Below are positions 25,203 to 33,151 of a stretch of DNA of 64,000 nt, one piece after another. Under the pieces are notes generated by a model. That model ran no database searches and was not told the origin of the DNA. It saw only the letters and a list, made by a program, of their open reading frames with translations. The translations under genes were made by a program, and so were the position numbers. This stretch comes from MB1-2 sp046566065. Lineage in GTDB: Bacteria > Actinomycetota > CADDZG01 > WHSQ01. The number at the start of each line of letters is the position of its first letter. The first letter of the stretch is position 1. The DNA lies in NCBI GenBank assembly GCA_046566065.1, contig JBKHXK010000001.1, positions 146,480 through 210,479 on the forward strand, read 5' to 3'.

Positions 25203-26866
25203 TGAGCGCACTGACCGAGGGACTGCAACAGCTCGTTGACTTCGCCAACCCTCGCAACATGAAAGCACTGCGCGAAGCAGGCGCGGTAAGTCCCAGGGCC
25301 CCGCTAGGCATCGCGAAGGCGTTCCCCTGGTTGGTCGGCCGCGGCCCCTCGCTCGGGATCGTCACTCGGATGAACGCCGTAGTGCTGGGTCAGAAGATCG
25401 CGCTGTACGACCGCAACGGGTCGATGAGTTGGCGGGAGCTCGACGTGTCCTCCAACCGGGCCGCGAACCTGCTCCGGGACCTGGGCCTTCGAGGGAACGA
25501 CCGGGTAGCCCTGTTGCTGCGCAACGGCCGCGAGATCGTCGAGGTGACGCTGGGAGCTCAGAAGCTCGGCATCGTCGCCTGCCCCCTGAACACCTGGGCG
25601 AAGCCCAAAGAGCTGGCGACCACGCTGGAGCAGGCGAAGGCGAAGGTCCTCGTCTACGACACGAGCCACGTCGCGCAGCTCGAGCGTTGCGATCTAGACG
25701 GCATCTCTCTCTTCCACGTCGGTGACGATGCCGGCGCGCTGGAAGGATCGAGCCCTCTTCGCGTTGCTCTGGATGAAGCCGACGATGGACCACCTCCGCC
25801 GTTCACGCGTGACCGGGGCTCGGCGAAGGTGGTTATCCACACCTCCGGAACCACCGGAACGCCGAAGGGCGCGCAACGCAACGCTTCCGCGGCCGGGATC
25901 GGCGCCTTGGCGAACCTGCTCTCTGTCGTTCCGTTCCGGCGTGACGACATCGTGTTCTGCCCGGCCCCCCTGTTCCATTCGTTCGGTCTGGCCACCTTCA
26001 CATTCGGGACCGCGCTCGGGGCCACCATGGTGTTGCCGGAGAAGTTCGATCCCGAGGAGTCGCTGCGGCTGATCCAAGAGCACCGAGCGACGACGGCTTC
26101 CTTCGTACCCGTGATGATCAAGCGGATCGTCTCGCTCCCGAAGGAGACGATCGAGCGCTACGACCTCTCCAGCCTTCGCATCGTCCTGGCAAGTGGCTCC
26201 GCGATGTCGGCAGAGCTTCGGCTCGCCGCGATGGAGGTCTTCGGCGAAGTGCTCTACGACCTCTACGGCTCGACCGAGATCGGCTGGGTCACGATCGCGA
26301 CGCCGAAAGCGATCAAGGAGAAGCCCAAGACGCAAGGAAAGCCGGTGCGCGGGATCGACATCGCGGTCTTCGACGAGAACGGCAACAAGCTCGGCCCCAA
26401 CGAAACCGGTGAGCTCTACATCAAGAGCGACATCCTGTTCGAGGGCTACACAAGCGGTGAGACCAAGGATCAGCGCGACGACTACATGTCGATCGGCGAC
26501 GTCGGTCACATCGACGACGACGGGTATCTCTTCATCGAGGGCCGCGCGGACGACATGGTGGTCGTGGGCGGCGAGAACGTCTACCCGATCGAGATCGAAG
26601 CTCTCATCGAGTCGATCGACGGCGTCGACGAGGCCGCGGTGGTCGGTGTGGAGGATGAGGAATTCGGCGAGGTGCTCGCGGCCTTCGTGGTCGGCTCGGC
26701 CTCCGAAGACGAGATCGCGAAGATCTGCAAGAAGGAGCTGGCCTCGTACAAGGTGCCTCGGCGGATCGAGAAGCTCGACGAGCTGCCCCGCACCAGCACC
26801 GGAAAGGTCATCAAGCGAGAGCTGGTAGGCGACCTCGACGGCGCGGAGCCTCTCCAAGAGGACTGA
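25202..26866 (+). CDS. Acyl-CoA synthetase (AMP-forming)
   Basis: A 554-residue adenylate-forming ligase. The AMP-binding signature is VVIHTSGTTGTPKGAQRN, followed by DLYGSTEIGWVTIATP, GDVGHIDDDGYLFIEGRADD (hinge) and the catalytic Lys in RTSTGKVIKREL. The first ~45 residues (LVDFANPRNMKALREAGA) are an N-terminal extension seen in some actinobacterial long-chain ligases. It activates fatty or aromatic acids to CoA thioesters. ATG 25202 overlaps the patatin stop; the longer upstream frame is antisense noise over patatin. Confidence 0.92.
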   Translation: MSALTEGLQQLVDFANPRNMKALREAGAVSPRAPLGIAKAFPWLVGRGPSLGIVTRMNAVVLGQKIALYDRNGSMSWRELDVSSNRAANLLRDLGLRGNDRVALLLRNGREIVEVTLGAQKLGIVACPLNTWAKPKELATTLEQAKAKVLVYDTSHVAQLERCDLDGISLFHVGDDAGALEGSSPLRVALDEADDGPPPPFTRDRGSAKVVIHTSGTTGTPKGAQRNASAAGIGALANLLSVVPFRRDDIVFCPAPLFHSFGLATFTFGTALGATMVLPEKFDPEESLRLIQEHRATTASFVPVMIKRIVSLPKETIERYDLSSLRIVLASGSAMSAELRLAAMEVFGEVLYDLYGSTEIGWVTIATPKAIKEKPKTQGKPVRGIDIAVFDENGNKLGPNETGELYIKSDILFEGYTSGETKDQRDDYMSIGDVGHIDDDGYLFIEGRADDMVVVGGENVYPIEIEALIESIDGVDEAAVVGVEDEEFGEVLAAFVVGSASEDEIAKICKKELASYKVPRRIEKLDELPRTSTGKVIKRELVGDLDGAEPLQED

Positions 26867-26880
26867 AAAGGGACATTCCG

Positions 26881-26909
26881 CTCAAACACCCCACGTAGCC
26901 GGCCGACCA
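26881..26909 (+). promoter_or_regulatory. Sigma-28 (FliA/WhiG)-like promoter motif upstream of the surface operon
   Basis: CTCAAA (26881-26886), exactly 15 bases, then GCCGACCA (26902-26909). The same arrangement, CTCAAG-15-GCCGATAC, precedes the c-di-GMP riboswitch at 40228. This fits the known FliA/WhiG pattern (TAAA-like -35, GCCGATAA -10). Transcription would begin about 120 bases before the LPXTG gene. Confidence 0.4.
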
Positions 26910-26916
26910 CGGCCTG

Positions 26917-26944
26917 TTGCGAAATCAAGCAAAACCGGTAATAT
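26917..26944 (+). promoter_or_regulatory. Candidate vegetative promoter for the surface operon
   Basis: TTGCGA (26917-26922), a 16-base spacer, then TAATAT (26939-26944). This gives a leader of about 90 bases before ATG 27041, which has a strong AAGGAGG. I see no riboswitch that I can name in the leader, though CCGGAAGCGG and CGGCAGCAACCCGTTGCGG could form small hairpins. Confidence 0.5.
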
Positions 26945-27040
26945 CGCCCAGTTCCCAGGCTCAAGCAGGAATCCACGGCCGGAAGCGGAACGTCACTAGA
27001 CGGCAGCAACCCGTTGCGGAGAATCAAGGAGGTTTCACGT

Positions 27041-28288
27041 ATGAAGCGCTCGTTCGCGCTCGCCCTCGTTATGTCCATCCTCGTCCTGGGGGCCCTCCCC
27101 GCAGGCGCGGCGAAGACCGCCGACTTCGCGGTTGAAGGTGAAGCGCGCGGCCTCGAGCTCGCGCTCGGAGATCAAGGACTGACGCTTGGCGTCGCGCTTT
27201 CGCGCGGCAACTCCAACCCATTCGCCGCGGGAGCCGGAGCCGGACAGTGCACCGTGCTCGGCAACAACACCGACCCCGAAGAGCTGCCGTGCAACGAATC
27301 GACGATGCAGAAGTCGTCCACATCGGGTGGTGGCAACACGCCCGGTGAGACATGCGCGGCCCCCACGATCCCCGCGCCCTTGAACACGGTGCTGAACATC
27401 GAGCTGGCGTGTGGCTCTTCGTCCTCCACGATCAGCAAGGGGCTGCCCTCCTCCACCAACACCGGCAAGATCGGCGAGGCCACGCTCGACCTCGACCTGC
27501 GCGGGCTGATCCCGCAGGCAGAGGACGCGAAGGAGCAGCTCGTCGACCAGCTCCAGGACATCCTGGGCGGCGCTCCCGAGCCGATCAAGAACGCGGTGAA
27601 CCAGCTCCTCGACGTCGTGGACGATGGCCAGGCCCTTCAGGTGCTGCTCGGCCCCGCAACCTCGAACATCTCGACGAAGGGTGACACCGTGACGGTGAGC
27701 TCCACCGCGGGCGGCGCCAGGATCGGCATCGCCGGGATCCCCGACCTCGACGAAGAAGGTCAGCCGATCCTCGGTTCCTCGGTCGCTACGGAAGATGGTC
27801 TCGTGATCATCGAGGTGGGCGACGCGTTCGCCAGCGCCAGCGTGGACAAGCTCTCCGCCGCCGCGACCAGCGATGCAACCGCCGCGCTGGTGACAGTGAA
27901 GGTGCGCGACATCACCCAGGTGAAGCCGACCTACCAAGAGGTTTCCGTTGCTCCCGGCCAGACCGTCACGATCCTCGCGGGAACCCCCGCCGAGTCGACG
28001 ATCAGCGCCGCAGCAGCAACCAAAGAGGAGAAGCCCGGCTCGGCGGTAGCCGCCGCCGACGCGGTTCGTCTCCACCTGCTGAAGGGCGTCTCGGGAGGTA
28101 TCAAGCTCGGCCTCGCTCGCGCCACTGCAGCGGCAACCGCCAAGGCCAAGCCTCTCGCCGTTACCGAAGAGAAGCCGCCGCTGGCGAAGGTGCTGCCGCA
28201 GACCGGAGCCCGCGACGTCACGCTGATCGCGCTGGGCCTCCTGTTGCTGGCGGCTCTTGCTCTGGTCGTCCGGCGTCGTTTCTCCTAG
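27041..28288 (+). CDS. LPXTG-anchored secreted surface protein
   Basis: A 415-residue exported protein. The signal peptide is residues 1-23 (ALALVMSILVLGALPAGAA). The mature part is rich in Ala, Gly, Thr and Ser with a low-complexity Cys-containing region at about 70-125 (four Cys), and a domain with repeated DxDLRGLIPQAE and TKGDTVTVSS-like strands. The C-terminus is a full sorting signal: LPQTG, then a hydrophobic helix, then the tail RRRFS. It should be cleaved between Thr and Gly and linked to the wall by a sortase, and a class E-type sortase gene follows 52 bases later. Strong AAGGAGG before ATG. No recognised domain in the middle; function unknown. Confidence 0.85.
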   Translation: MKRSFALALVMSILVLGALPAGAAKTADFAVEGEARGLELALGDQGLTLGVALSRGNSNPFAAGAGAGQCTVLGNNTDPEELPCNESTMQKSSTSGGGNTPGETCAAPTIPAPLNTVLNIELACGSSSSTISKGLPSSTNTGKIGEATLDLDLRGLIPQAEDAKEQLVDQLQDILGGAPEPIKNAVNQLLDVVDDGQALQVLLGPATSNISTKGDTVTVSSTAGGARIGIAGIPDLDEEGQPILGSSVATEDGLVIIEVGDAFASASVDKLSAAATSDATAALVTVKVRDITQVKPTYQEVSVAPGQTVTILAGTPAESTISAAAATKEEKPGSAVAAADAVRLHLLKGVSGGIKLGLARATAAATAKAKPLAVTEEKPPLAKVLPQTGARDVTLIALGLLLLAALALVVRRRFS

Positions 28289-28340
28289 GACCAGACCAGA
28301 GGCCGGAGCGATGAAGATCACGCCTAAAGGAGCGCGCAGG

Positions 28341-28937
28341 ATGCGCCGCGCCATCACCGCACTGGCGGTGGCCGCGGCCGTGGCGGGGGCAGGCCTGCTG
28401 GCCTACCCCTTCGCCACCGACCTGTGGGCAGCGCGCTTGCAGAGCGGTCTCGTGGCGGGTCTCGCCAACGCCGACGAGTACCGACAGGGCAACGTGAAGT
28501 CCGGCGAAGCGCTCACCAGGCTCGAGATCCCCAGGCTCGATGTCGACGTGATCGTCGTCGAAGGAACCTCGCTGGCGGCTCTGCGCGCGGGGGCTGGGCA
28601 CTATCCGAGAACGCCGCTTCCGGGCGAGAAGGGCAACGTCGCGATAGCGGGACACCGCACCACCTACGGCCGCCCGTTCAATCGCCTCGACGAGTTGCGA
28701 CCCGGCGACAAGGTCATCCTGACCACGCCTCTGGCGCGTCACACCTACGAGATCATCGCCGAGCCGTGGGTGGTCGATCCGACCGACTGGAGCCCGATCG
28801 ATTCCTACCCGCGCTCGGGATCGTTCCTCACCTTGACGACCTGTCATCCCGAGGGCAGTGCAACGCAGCGCATCGTCACGCGGGCCGCGCTGATCAAGAC
28901 GACCGACACGATCGCGATGGAAAGGGCGGCTTCATGA
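28341..28937 (+). CDS. Class E-type sortase
   Basis: A 198-residue membrane-anchored transpeptidase. One N-terminal membrane helix (ALAVAAAVAGAGLLAYPF) precedes the sortase beta-barrel. The catalytic His lies in VAIAGHRTTYGRPFNRL, the Cys in LTLTTCHPEGSATQRIV and the Arg follows in the same motif (TQR). This TTCxPxGxxxxR form is typical of actinobacterial class E enzymes. I start at ATG 28341, preceded by AAAGGAG at the ideal 8-base spacing; ATG 28311 would add ten charged residues. Likely anchors the upstream LPXTG protein. Overlaps the FN3 gene by 4 bases. Confidence 0.9.
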   Translation: MRRAITALAVAAAVAGAGLLAYPFATDLWAARLQSGLVAGLANADEYRQGNVKSGEALTRLEIPRLDVDVIVVEGTSLAALRAGAGHYPRTPLPGEKGNVAIAGHRTTYGRPFNRLDELRPGDKVILTTPLARHTYEIIAEPWVVDPTDWSPIDSYPRSGSFLTLTTCHPEGSATQRIVTRAALIKTTDTIAMERAAS

Positions 28938-30010
28938 AGAGGCTGCTCGCTATCGCTTGCGTGATCGGTTCTCTCTTCGCGTCGGGGACCGCGGCAGCGG
29001 CGCCTGCGGAGACGATCCGCGTGCGGCTGAACGGTCTCCAGAGAGGCTCCATCATCGAAGGGACCGTGTCTTTCTCCGCTACCGCCAGCAGTGCGGCCGG
29101 CATCAAGAGACTGGAGGTGCTGATCGACGGTTCGGTCGTTGCCTCCACGGAGCCGTCGAACCTGAAACAAGAGGTCGAGGTCCCCTACGACTGGGCGACG
29201 ATGTTCCGTCTGGGCTCCGCCGAGCACGCGCCGAACGGCGAATACGAGGTCAAGGTCGTCGCCACGGCGAACGGCGGCGCCGACGAGCAACTCGTTACCA
29301 GGGTCGTGGTCGACAACGCTCCCGCGATGCCGTCGGGCTTCGTCGCCACCGCCGGAACCGAACAGGTTCAGCTGTCATGGCAGCCGAACACCGAGCCCGA
29401 CCTGCTCGGCTACCAGATCGAGCGCATGGTGGCCGGCGACTTCGTCGTGGTGGGCGAGACCACCGAAACCAGCTACGTCGACCCGGTCGAGCCGGGAGAG
29501 CACCAGTACCGGGTGATCGCCATCCGCAACAGCGTGGCGCGATCGACCGGGCGTCCGTCTCTGCCCTCCTCCGAGGTGACCGTCAGCGTTGCGGCCCCCT
29601 CGACCGATGCCGAAGGCAACCCGCACTTCGGGGTGGATCCCACCGGAAGCGTGGCGGGAAAGACCCGAGGCGGGGGCTTCAAGCTTCCGGGTGGGTCGTT
29701 CGCACCGCGCGGGCTTCCGTCCGGCGCGGCCCTGCCGGGCACGGTCGGGCTCCCGAGCTTGCCGACGATGGCCGGCGAGCCGGAGACACCCTGGGGCACC
29801 TACGAGGAGAAGCTGCCCTACGAGCTCCCCGAGGGCGGGGTGCCTCTCAGCGCGTCGCGACGCCAGTTCGGCGAGACCTGGACCTTGTTGCCGAGCGACG
29901 GCTTGCGATGGGTCGCTTTGGGTGCGCTCATGCTCGCGATCGCAGCACTGCTGCGTCTCGTGGCGCGCCGTCTCGAGACGCTGGCCGGATCGCCCGAGCT
30001 GAAGCTCTAG
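28934..30010 (+). CDS. Exported Ig-like/fibronectin type III protein with C-terminal membrane helix
   Basis: A 358-residue protein. Signal peptide residues 1-22 (LLAIACVIGSLFASGTAAAA). Domain 1 (about 26-120) is Ig-like (RLNGLQRGSIIEGTVSFSATA, NGEYEVKVVA). Domain 2 (about 128-215) is fibronectin type III (PSGFVATAGTEQVQLSWQP, LLGYQIERM, YRVIAIRNS). A Gly/Pro-rich linker of about 90 residues follows, then a single membrane helix near residues 320-340 and a short basic tail. Translationally coupled to the sortase (ATGA). It probably sits outside the membrane with the sortase and LPXTG protein as a surface assembly. Confidence 0.85.
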   Translation: MKRLLAIACVIGSLFASGTAAAAPAETIRVRLNGLQRGSIIEGTVSFSATASSAAGIKRLEVLIDGSVVASTEPSNLKQEVEVPYDWATMFRLGSAEHAPNGEYEVKVVATANGGADEQLVTRVVVDNAPAMPSGFVATAGTEQVQLSWQPNTEPDLLGYQIERMVAGDFVVVGETTETSYVDPVEPGEHQYRVIAIRNSVARSTGRPSLPSSEVTVSVAAPSTDAEGNPHFGVDPTGSVAGKTRGGGFKLPGGSFAPRGLPSGAALPGTVGLPSLPTMAGEPETPWGTYEEKLPYELPEGGVPLSASRRQFGETWTLLPSDGLRWVALGALMLAIAALLRLVARRLETLAGSPELKL

Positions 30011-30039
30011 CAAGGACCCTCCCACCGTAAGGTTGGGTC

Positions 30040-30846
30040 ATGCCCACGTTCAACTACGACGGCTTCCGCATCTCGTACGAGCAACGCGGGCGTAAGCAGG
30101 GGGCCGCGGACCGGCCGATCGTCCTGATCCACGGGCTGCTGCTGCCTCGCCGTCACAACTATCCGATCGCGAAGGCGCTGGCCGAGCGCGGGAACCGCGT
30201 GATCCTGATCGACCTCCTCGGCCACGGCGAGAGCGAACGTCCCGCCCACTCGCGCTACTACCGCATGGAGCTGTTCGCGCGTCAGGTGGTCGCGCTGCTC
30301 GACCATCTCGACATCTCGGAAGCGGTGATCGGCGGAACGTCGCTCGGGGCCAACGTCACGCTCGAGGTGGCCGACCTGGCACCCGAGCGAACCAAGGCGA
30401 TGTTCATGGAGATGCCGGTCCTGGAGAGGGCGGCTCCGGCGGCAGCCGTGATCTTCCTGCCGCTCACGATCGCGTTCGCCGAGGCCGCCGGCCCTTTGGG
30501 GATGGCAGCGAAGCTGTTCCGGATGATCCCGCGCGGCTTCGGCCTCTACCCCGACATCGGACTGGACGTCTTGTCGGCCGACCCCGTCCCCTCGGCCGCG
30601 GTGCTGCACGGGATCCTCACCGGCCGCCTGGCCCCACACCCCGACGATCGATCGAAGATGGATATGCCCGCGCTGGTCGTCGGCCACGATCGCGACATCC
30701 TCCACCCGTTCTCGGACGCCGAAGCCCTGTCGCGCGAGCTCCCGAACTGCGAGATCATCCGGGCCAATTCCTTCTTCGAGCTGCGCTTCCCACCCAACCG
30801 CTTGTCTGATCTGATCGCAGACTTCCTCGACGAGGTCTGGCTCTGA
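30040..30846 (+). CDS. Alpha/beta-hydrolase fold protein, possibly lacking the catalytic His
   Basis: A 268-residue protein with the alpha/beta-hydrolase layout: oxyanion region VLIHGLLLP, DLLGHGESERP, nucleophile elbow IGGTSLGAN (Ser101), and the late strand ALVVGHDRDILHPFSDAE with an acidic candidate. At the position where the catalytic His is expected (after the last strand) the sequence reads RANSFFELRFPPNRLSDL, with no His. It may be inactive or use a different residue. 12 bases upstream of zwf and probably co-transcribed. Confidence 0.85.
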   Translation: MPTFNYDGFRISYEQRGRKQGAADRPIVLIHGLLLPRRHNYPIAKALAERGNRVILIDLLGHGESERPAHSRYYRMELFARQVVALLDHLDISEAVIGGTSLGANVTLEVADLAPERTKAMFMEMPVLERAAPAAAVIFLPLTIAFAEAAGPLGMAAKLFRMIPRGFGLYPDIGLDVLSADPVPSAAVLHGILTGRLAPHPDDRSKMDMPALVVGHDRDILHPFSDAEALSRELPNCEIIRANSFFELRFPPNRLSDLIADFLDEVWL

Positions 30847-30857
30847 CCCGGCGCACG

Positions 30858-32300
30858 ATGCCGGACCCCTGCGTCGTCGTGATCTTCGGCGCGTCCGGCG
30901 ACCTGGCGAGCAAGAAGCTGTTGCCGGCTCTCCACGATCTGCAGGTAGAGGGCATGATCCCGGAGTCCACCGCCCTCCTGGGCACATCGCGGACGGAGTT
31001 CTCGCACGAGCAGTTCGCGAGCGACACGCGCAAGGATCTCGAAGCTCACGGCCGGATCAAGCCGACGGCGGAGTCCTGGAAGCGGTTCTCCTCCGACATC
31101 TTCTACGTGCCCGGCAACGTCACCGATCCGGAGCTCTTCTCGCAGATGAAGGAGCGACTCGCCGACATCGATGACCGCTGCGGCACGGGCGGCAATCGCG
31201 TCTGGTACCTCTCCGTGCACCCGAGTCTGTTCGCGACGATCGGAGAGCAACTGTCGAAGAGCGGACTGCTCGACACCGCCGGCTGGCACCGCTTCGTCGT
31301 CGAGAAGCCGTTCGGGAACGACCTCGAATCGGCACGGGAGCTGAACGCGACGCTGCGCAACAGGTTCGGCGAGGAGCAGATCTTCCGGATCGACCACTAC
31401 CTCGGGAAGGAAACGGTCCAGAACCTCCTCGTGTTCCGGTTCGCGAACGCGATCTTCGAACCGATCTGGAACCGCCGTTACGTCGACCACGTACAGATCA
31501 CCTTCGCCGAGGACTTCGGCATCGGGACCCGGGGCGACTTCTACGACAAGACCGGCGCGCTTCGGGACGTCGTTCAGAACCATCTGATGCAGCTGATGAC
31601 CCTGGTGGCGATGGAGCCTCCGGTCGCATGGGACGCGGACGCGATCCGCGACGAGAAGGTGCAGGTCCTCAAGGCCGTGAAGCGGCCCCCGACGAGCGAG
31701 TGCGGCGAGGTCACCGTTCGAGGGCAGTACGACGGCTATCGCGAGGAGAAGGGTGTAGACCCCAACTCGTCGACCGAGACCTATGTCGCTCTGAGATTGC
31801 AGATCGATAACTGGCGATGGGCCGGCGTGCCGTTCTACCTACGGACCGGAAAGCACTTGGCCAAGACCGTCACCGAGATCGCGATCCAGTTCAAGAGCGT
31901 TCCGCATCTGCTGTTCGCCAAGACCTCGGTAGAGGAGCTCGAGCCCAACGTCCTGGCGATCCGCATCAAGCCCGACGAGGGCATCTCGCTCACGTTCGGC
32001 ACGAAGGTGCCCGGCCCAGAGGTCGAGGTGCGCACGGTCGACATGGACTTCGACTACGAAGCGGACTTCGGCTCGGGCAGCGCCGAGGCTTACGAGAGGT
32101 TGCTGCTCGACTGCATGCTGGGCGACGCCACGCTGTTCGCGCGTTCGGATGAGATCGAGCAAGCTTGGGAGATCGTCGATCCCGTCCGTGAGTACTGGTC
32201 CCAGGGCGGCAGGCCCGGCTCCTACCCGAAGGGTTCGTGGGGGCCCAAGTCCTCCGACGAGCTGGTCCGGAAAGAGGGTCACGCCTGGAGGGAGCCGTGA
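30858..32300 (+). CDS. zwf: Glucose-6-phosphate 1-dehydrogenase
   Basis: A 480-residue enzyme that oxidises glucose-6-phosphate to 6-phosphogluconolactone, the entry of the oxidative pentose-phosphate pathway. The cofactor motif is VVIFGASGDLASKKL, the substrate/catalytic motif RIDHYLGKETVQNLLVFRFAN, and EKPFGNDLESA and PFYLRTGKHL are conserved. Full length for the family. The stop overlaps the pgl start (GTGA), so lactonase is made with the dehydrogenase. Confidence 0.97.
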   Translation: MPDPCVVVIFGASGDLASKKLLPALHDLQVEGMIPESTALLGTSRTEFSHEQFASDTRKDLEAHGRIKPTAESWKRFSSDIFYVPGNVTDPELFSQMKERLADIDDRCGTGGNRVWYLSVHPSLFATIGEQLSKSGLLDTAGWHRFVVEKPFGNDLESARELNATLRNRFGEEQIFRIDHYLGKETVQNLLVFRFANAIFEPIWNRRYVDHVQITFAEDFGIGTRGDFYDKTGALRDVVQNHLMQLMTLVAMEPPVAWDADAIRDEKVQVLKAVKRPPTSECGEVTVRGQYDGYREEKGVDPNSSTETYVALRLQIDNWRWAGVPFYLRTGKHLAKTVTEIAIQFKSVPHLLFAKTSVEELEPNVLAIRIKPDEGISLTFGTKVPGPEVEVRTVDMDFDYEADFGSGSAEAYERLLLDCMLGDATLFARSDEIEQAWEIVDPVREYWSQGGRPGSYPKGSWGPKSSDELVRKEGHAWREP

Positions 32301-32968
32301 GCTTCGAGGTCGAGGTGTTCCCGGAAGAGGCTTACGCCGCCGAGGCGGCGGCCGCGATCCTCTCGGCCCTGCCGGCGCGAGGCTCGGTCGTGTTGACCGG
32401 CGGCACGACCGCCGAGCGCATCTATCCCCTCTTGGGCGCCGACCCTGACGTCTGGTCGAACATCGAGATCCTCTTCTCGGACGAACGCTGCGTGCCGCCC
32501 GATCACGACGAGAGCAACTTCAAGATGGCGGCGCGCCTCCTGCTGGATCCCGCCGGCGTTCGCACGATCCACCGCATGCGAGGAGAGGACGAGCCGCTCG
32601 AGGGGGCCGAGCGCTACCACCACGAGATCGCCCCGGTCGTTGAAGCTGGCCTGGATCTGCTGCTCCTCGGCATGGGAGCGGACGCTCACGTGGGAGCGAT
32701 GTTCCCCGGCTCCCCCGCCCTGGGAGAGACCGAGAACCTATGCGCGGCCGTGGACCGTCCGGACGGGATGCGCGGCCTCACCCTGACGCCTCCTGCGATG
32801 CTCGCCGCTCGCAAGATCCTCCTGCTCGTGACCGGGACGAGCAAGGCGCAGACCCTGGGCCGCGTCATCGAAGGAGACGAGCCGCCCTCCGCCTGCCCGG
32901 CCCGCCTGCTCGCAGATCACCCCGACGCGACCTTCCTCCTGGACACGCCGGCCGCCTCGGCCCTCTAA
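32297..32968 (+). CDS. pgl: 6-phosphogluconolactonase
   Basis: A 223-residue protein of the SugE/DevB (NagB-like) type. Conserved parts: GSVVLTGGTTAERIYPLL, FSDERCVPPDHDESNFKMA and DLLLLGMGADAHVGAMFPGSPAL. It hydrolyses 6-phosphogluconolactone made by Zwf. GTG 32297 overlaps the zwf stop. A family A repeat starts 9 bases after the stop. Confidence 0.93.
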   Translation: MSFEVEVFPEEAYAAEAAAAILSALPARGSVVLTGGTTAERIYPLLGADPDVWSNIEILFSDERCVPPDHDESNFKMAARLLLDPAGVRTIHRMRGEDEPLEGAERYHHEIAPVVEAGLDLLLLGMGADAHVGAMFPGSPALGETENLCAAVDRPDGMRGLTLTPPAMLAARKILLLVTGTSKAQTLGRVIEGDEPPSACPARLLADHPDATFLLDTPAASAL

Positions 32969-32976
32969 CCGGAACC

Positions 32977-33026
32977 GCTTTGCGCGTAACCGCGCCCGCT
33001 TTTCGGCCCTGGTTACGAACAAAGCG
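32977..33026. repeat. Family A dispersed hairpin repeat, copy 3
   Basis: GCTTTGCGCGTAACC at the left, core CGCGCCCGCTTTTCGG, right arm GGTTACGAACAAAGC: the forward type, close to copies 1 and 7. It separates pgl from the amt regulatory region and would terminate the zwf-pgl transcript. Confidence 0.85.
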
Positions 33027-33049
33027 TGATCGGGGGTTGTGGAGGAATC

Positions 33050-33087
33050 GTTACTGCAGGGAAACGGACGCGAAACAACCCTGAAAC
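33050..33087 (+). promoter_or_regulatory. GlnR-type binding box upstream of amt
   Basis: Four half-sites at exact 11-base steps: GTTAC (33050), GAAAC (33061), GAAAC (33072), GAAAC (33083), each separated by 6 bases. This matches the known actinobacterial GlnR box (GTnAC-n6-GAAAC repeated). It lies 65 bases before the amt start, which suits activation under nitrogen limitation. Confidence 0.8.
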
Positions 33088-33151
33088 ACCACGAGAACAA
33101 GGTGTCCACAGAAAGGTCGACTTCCCTATCGGCTACCAGGAAGGAGTGGAT

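Noticed and set aside
26945..27040. Possible riboswitch in the leader of the LPXTG operon
   Set aside because: Small stems exist (around CGGCAGCAACCCGTTGCGG) but no known class consensus (GEMM, ydaO, TPP, cobalamin) could be matched.
27035..28357. 440-codon minus-strand frame opposite the LPXTG gene
   Set aside because: Gly/Arg-rich mirror of a low-complexity gene; no start signal.
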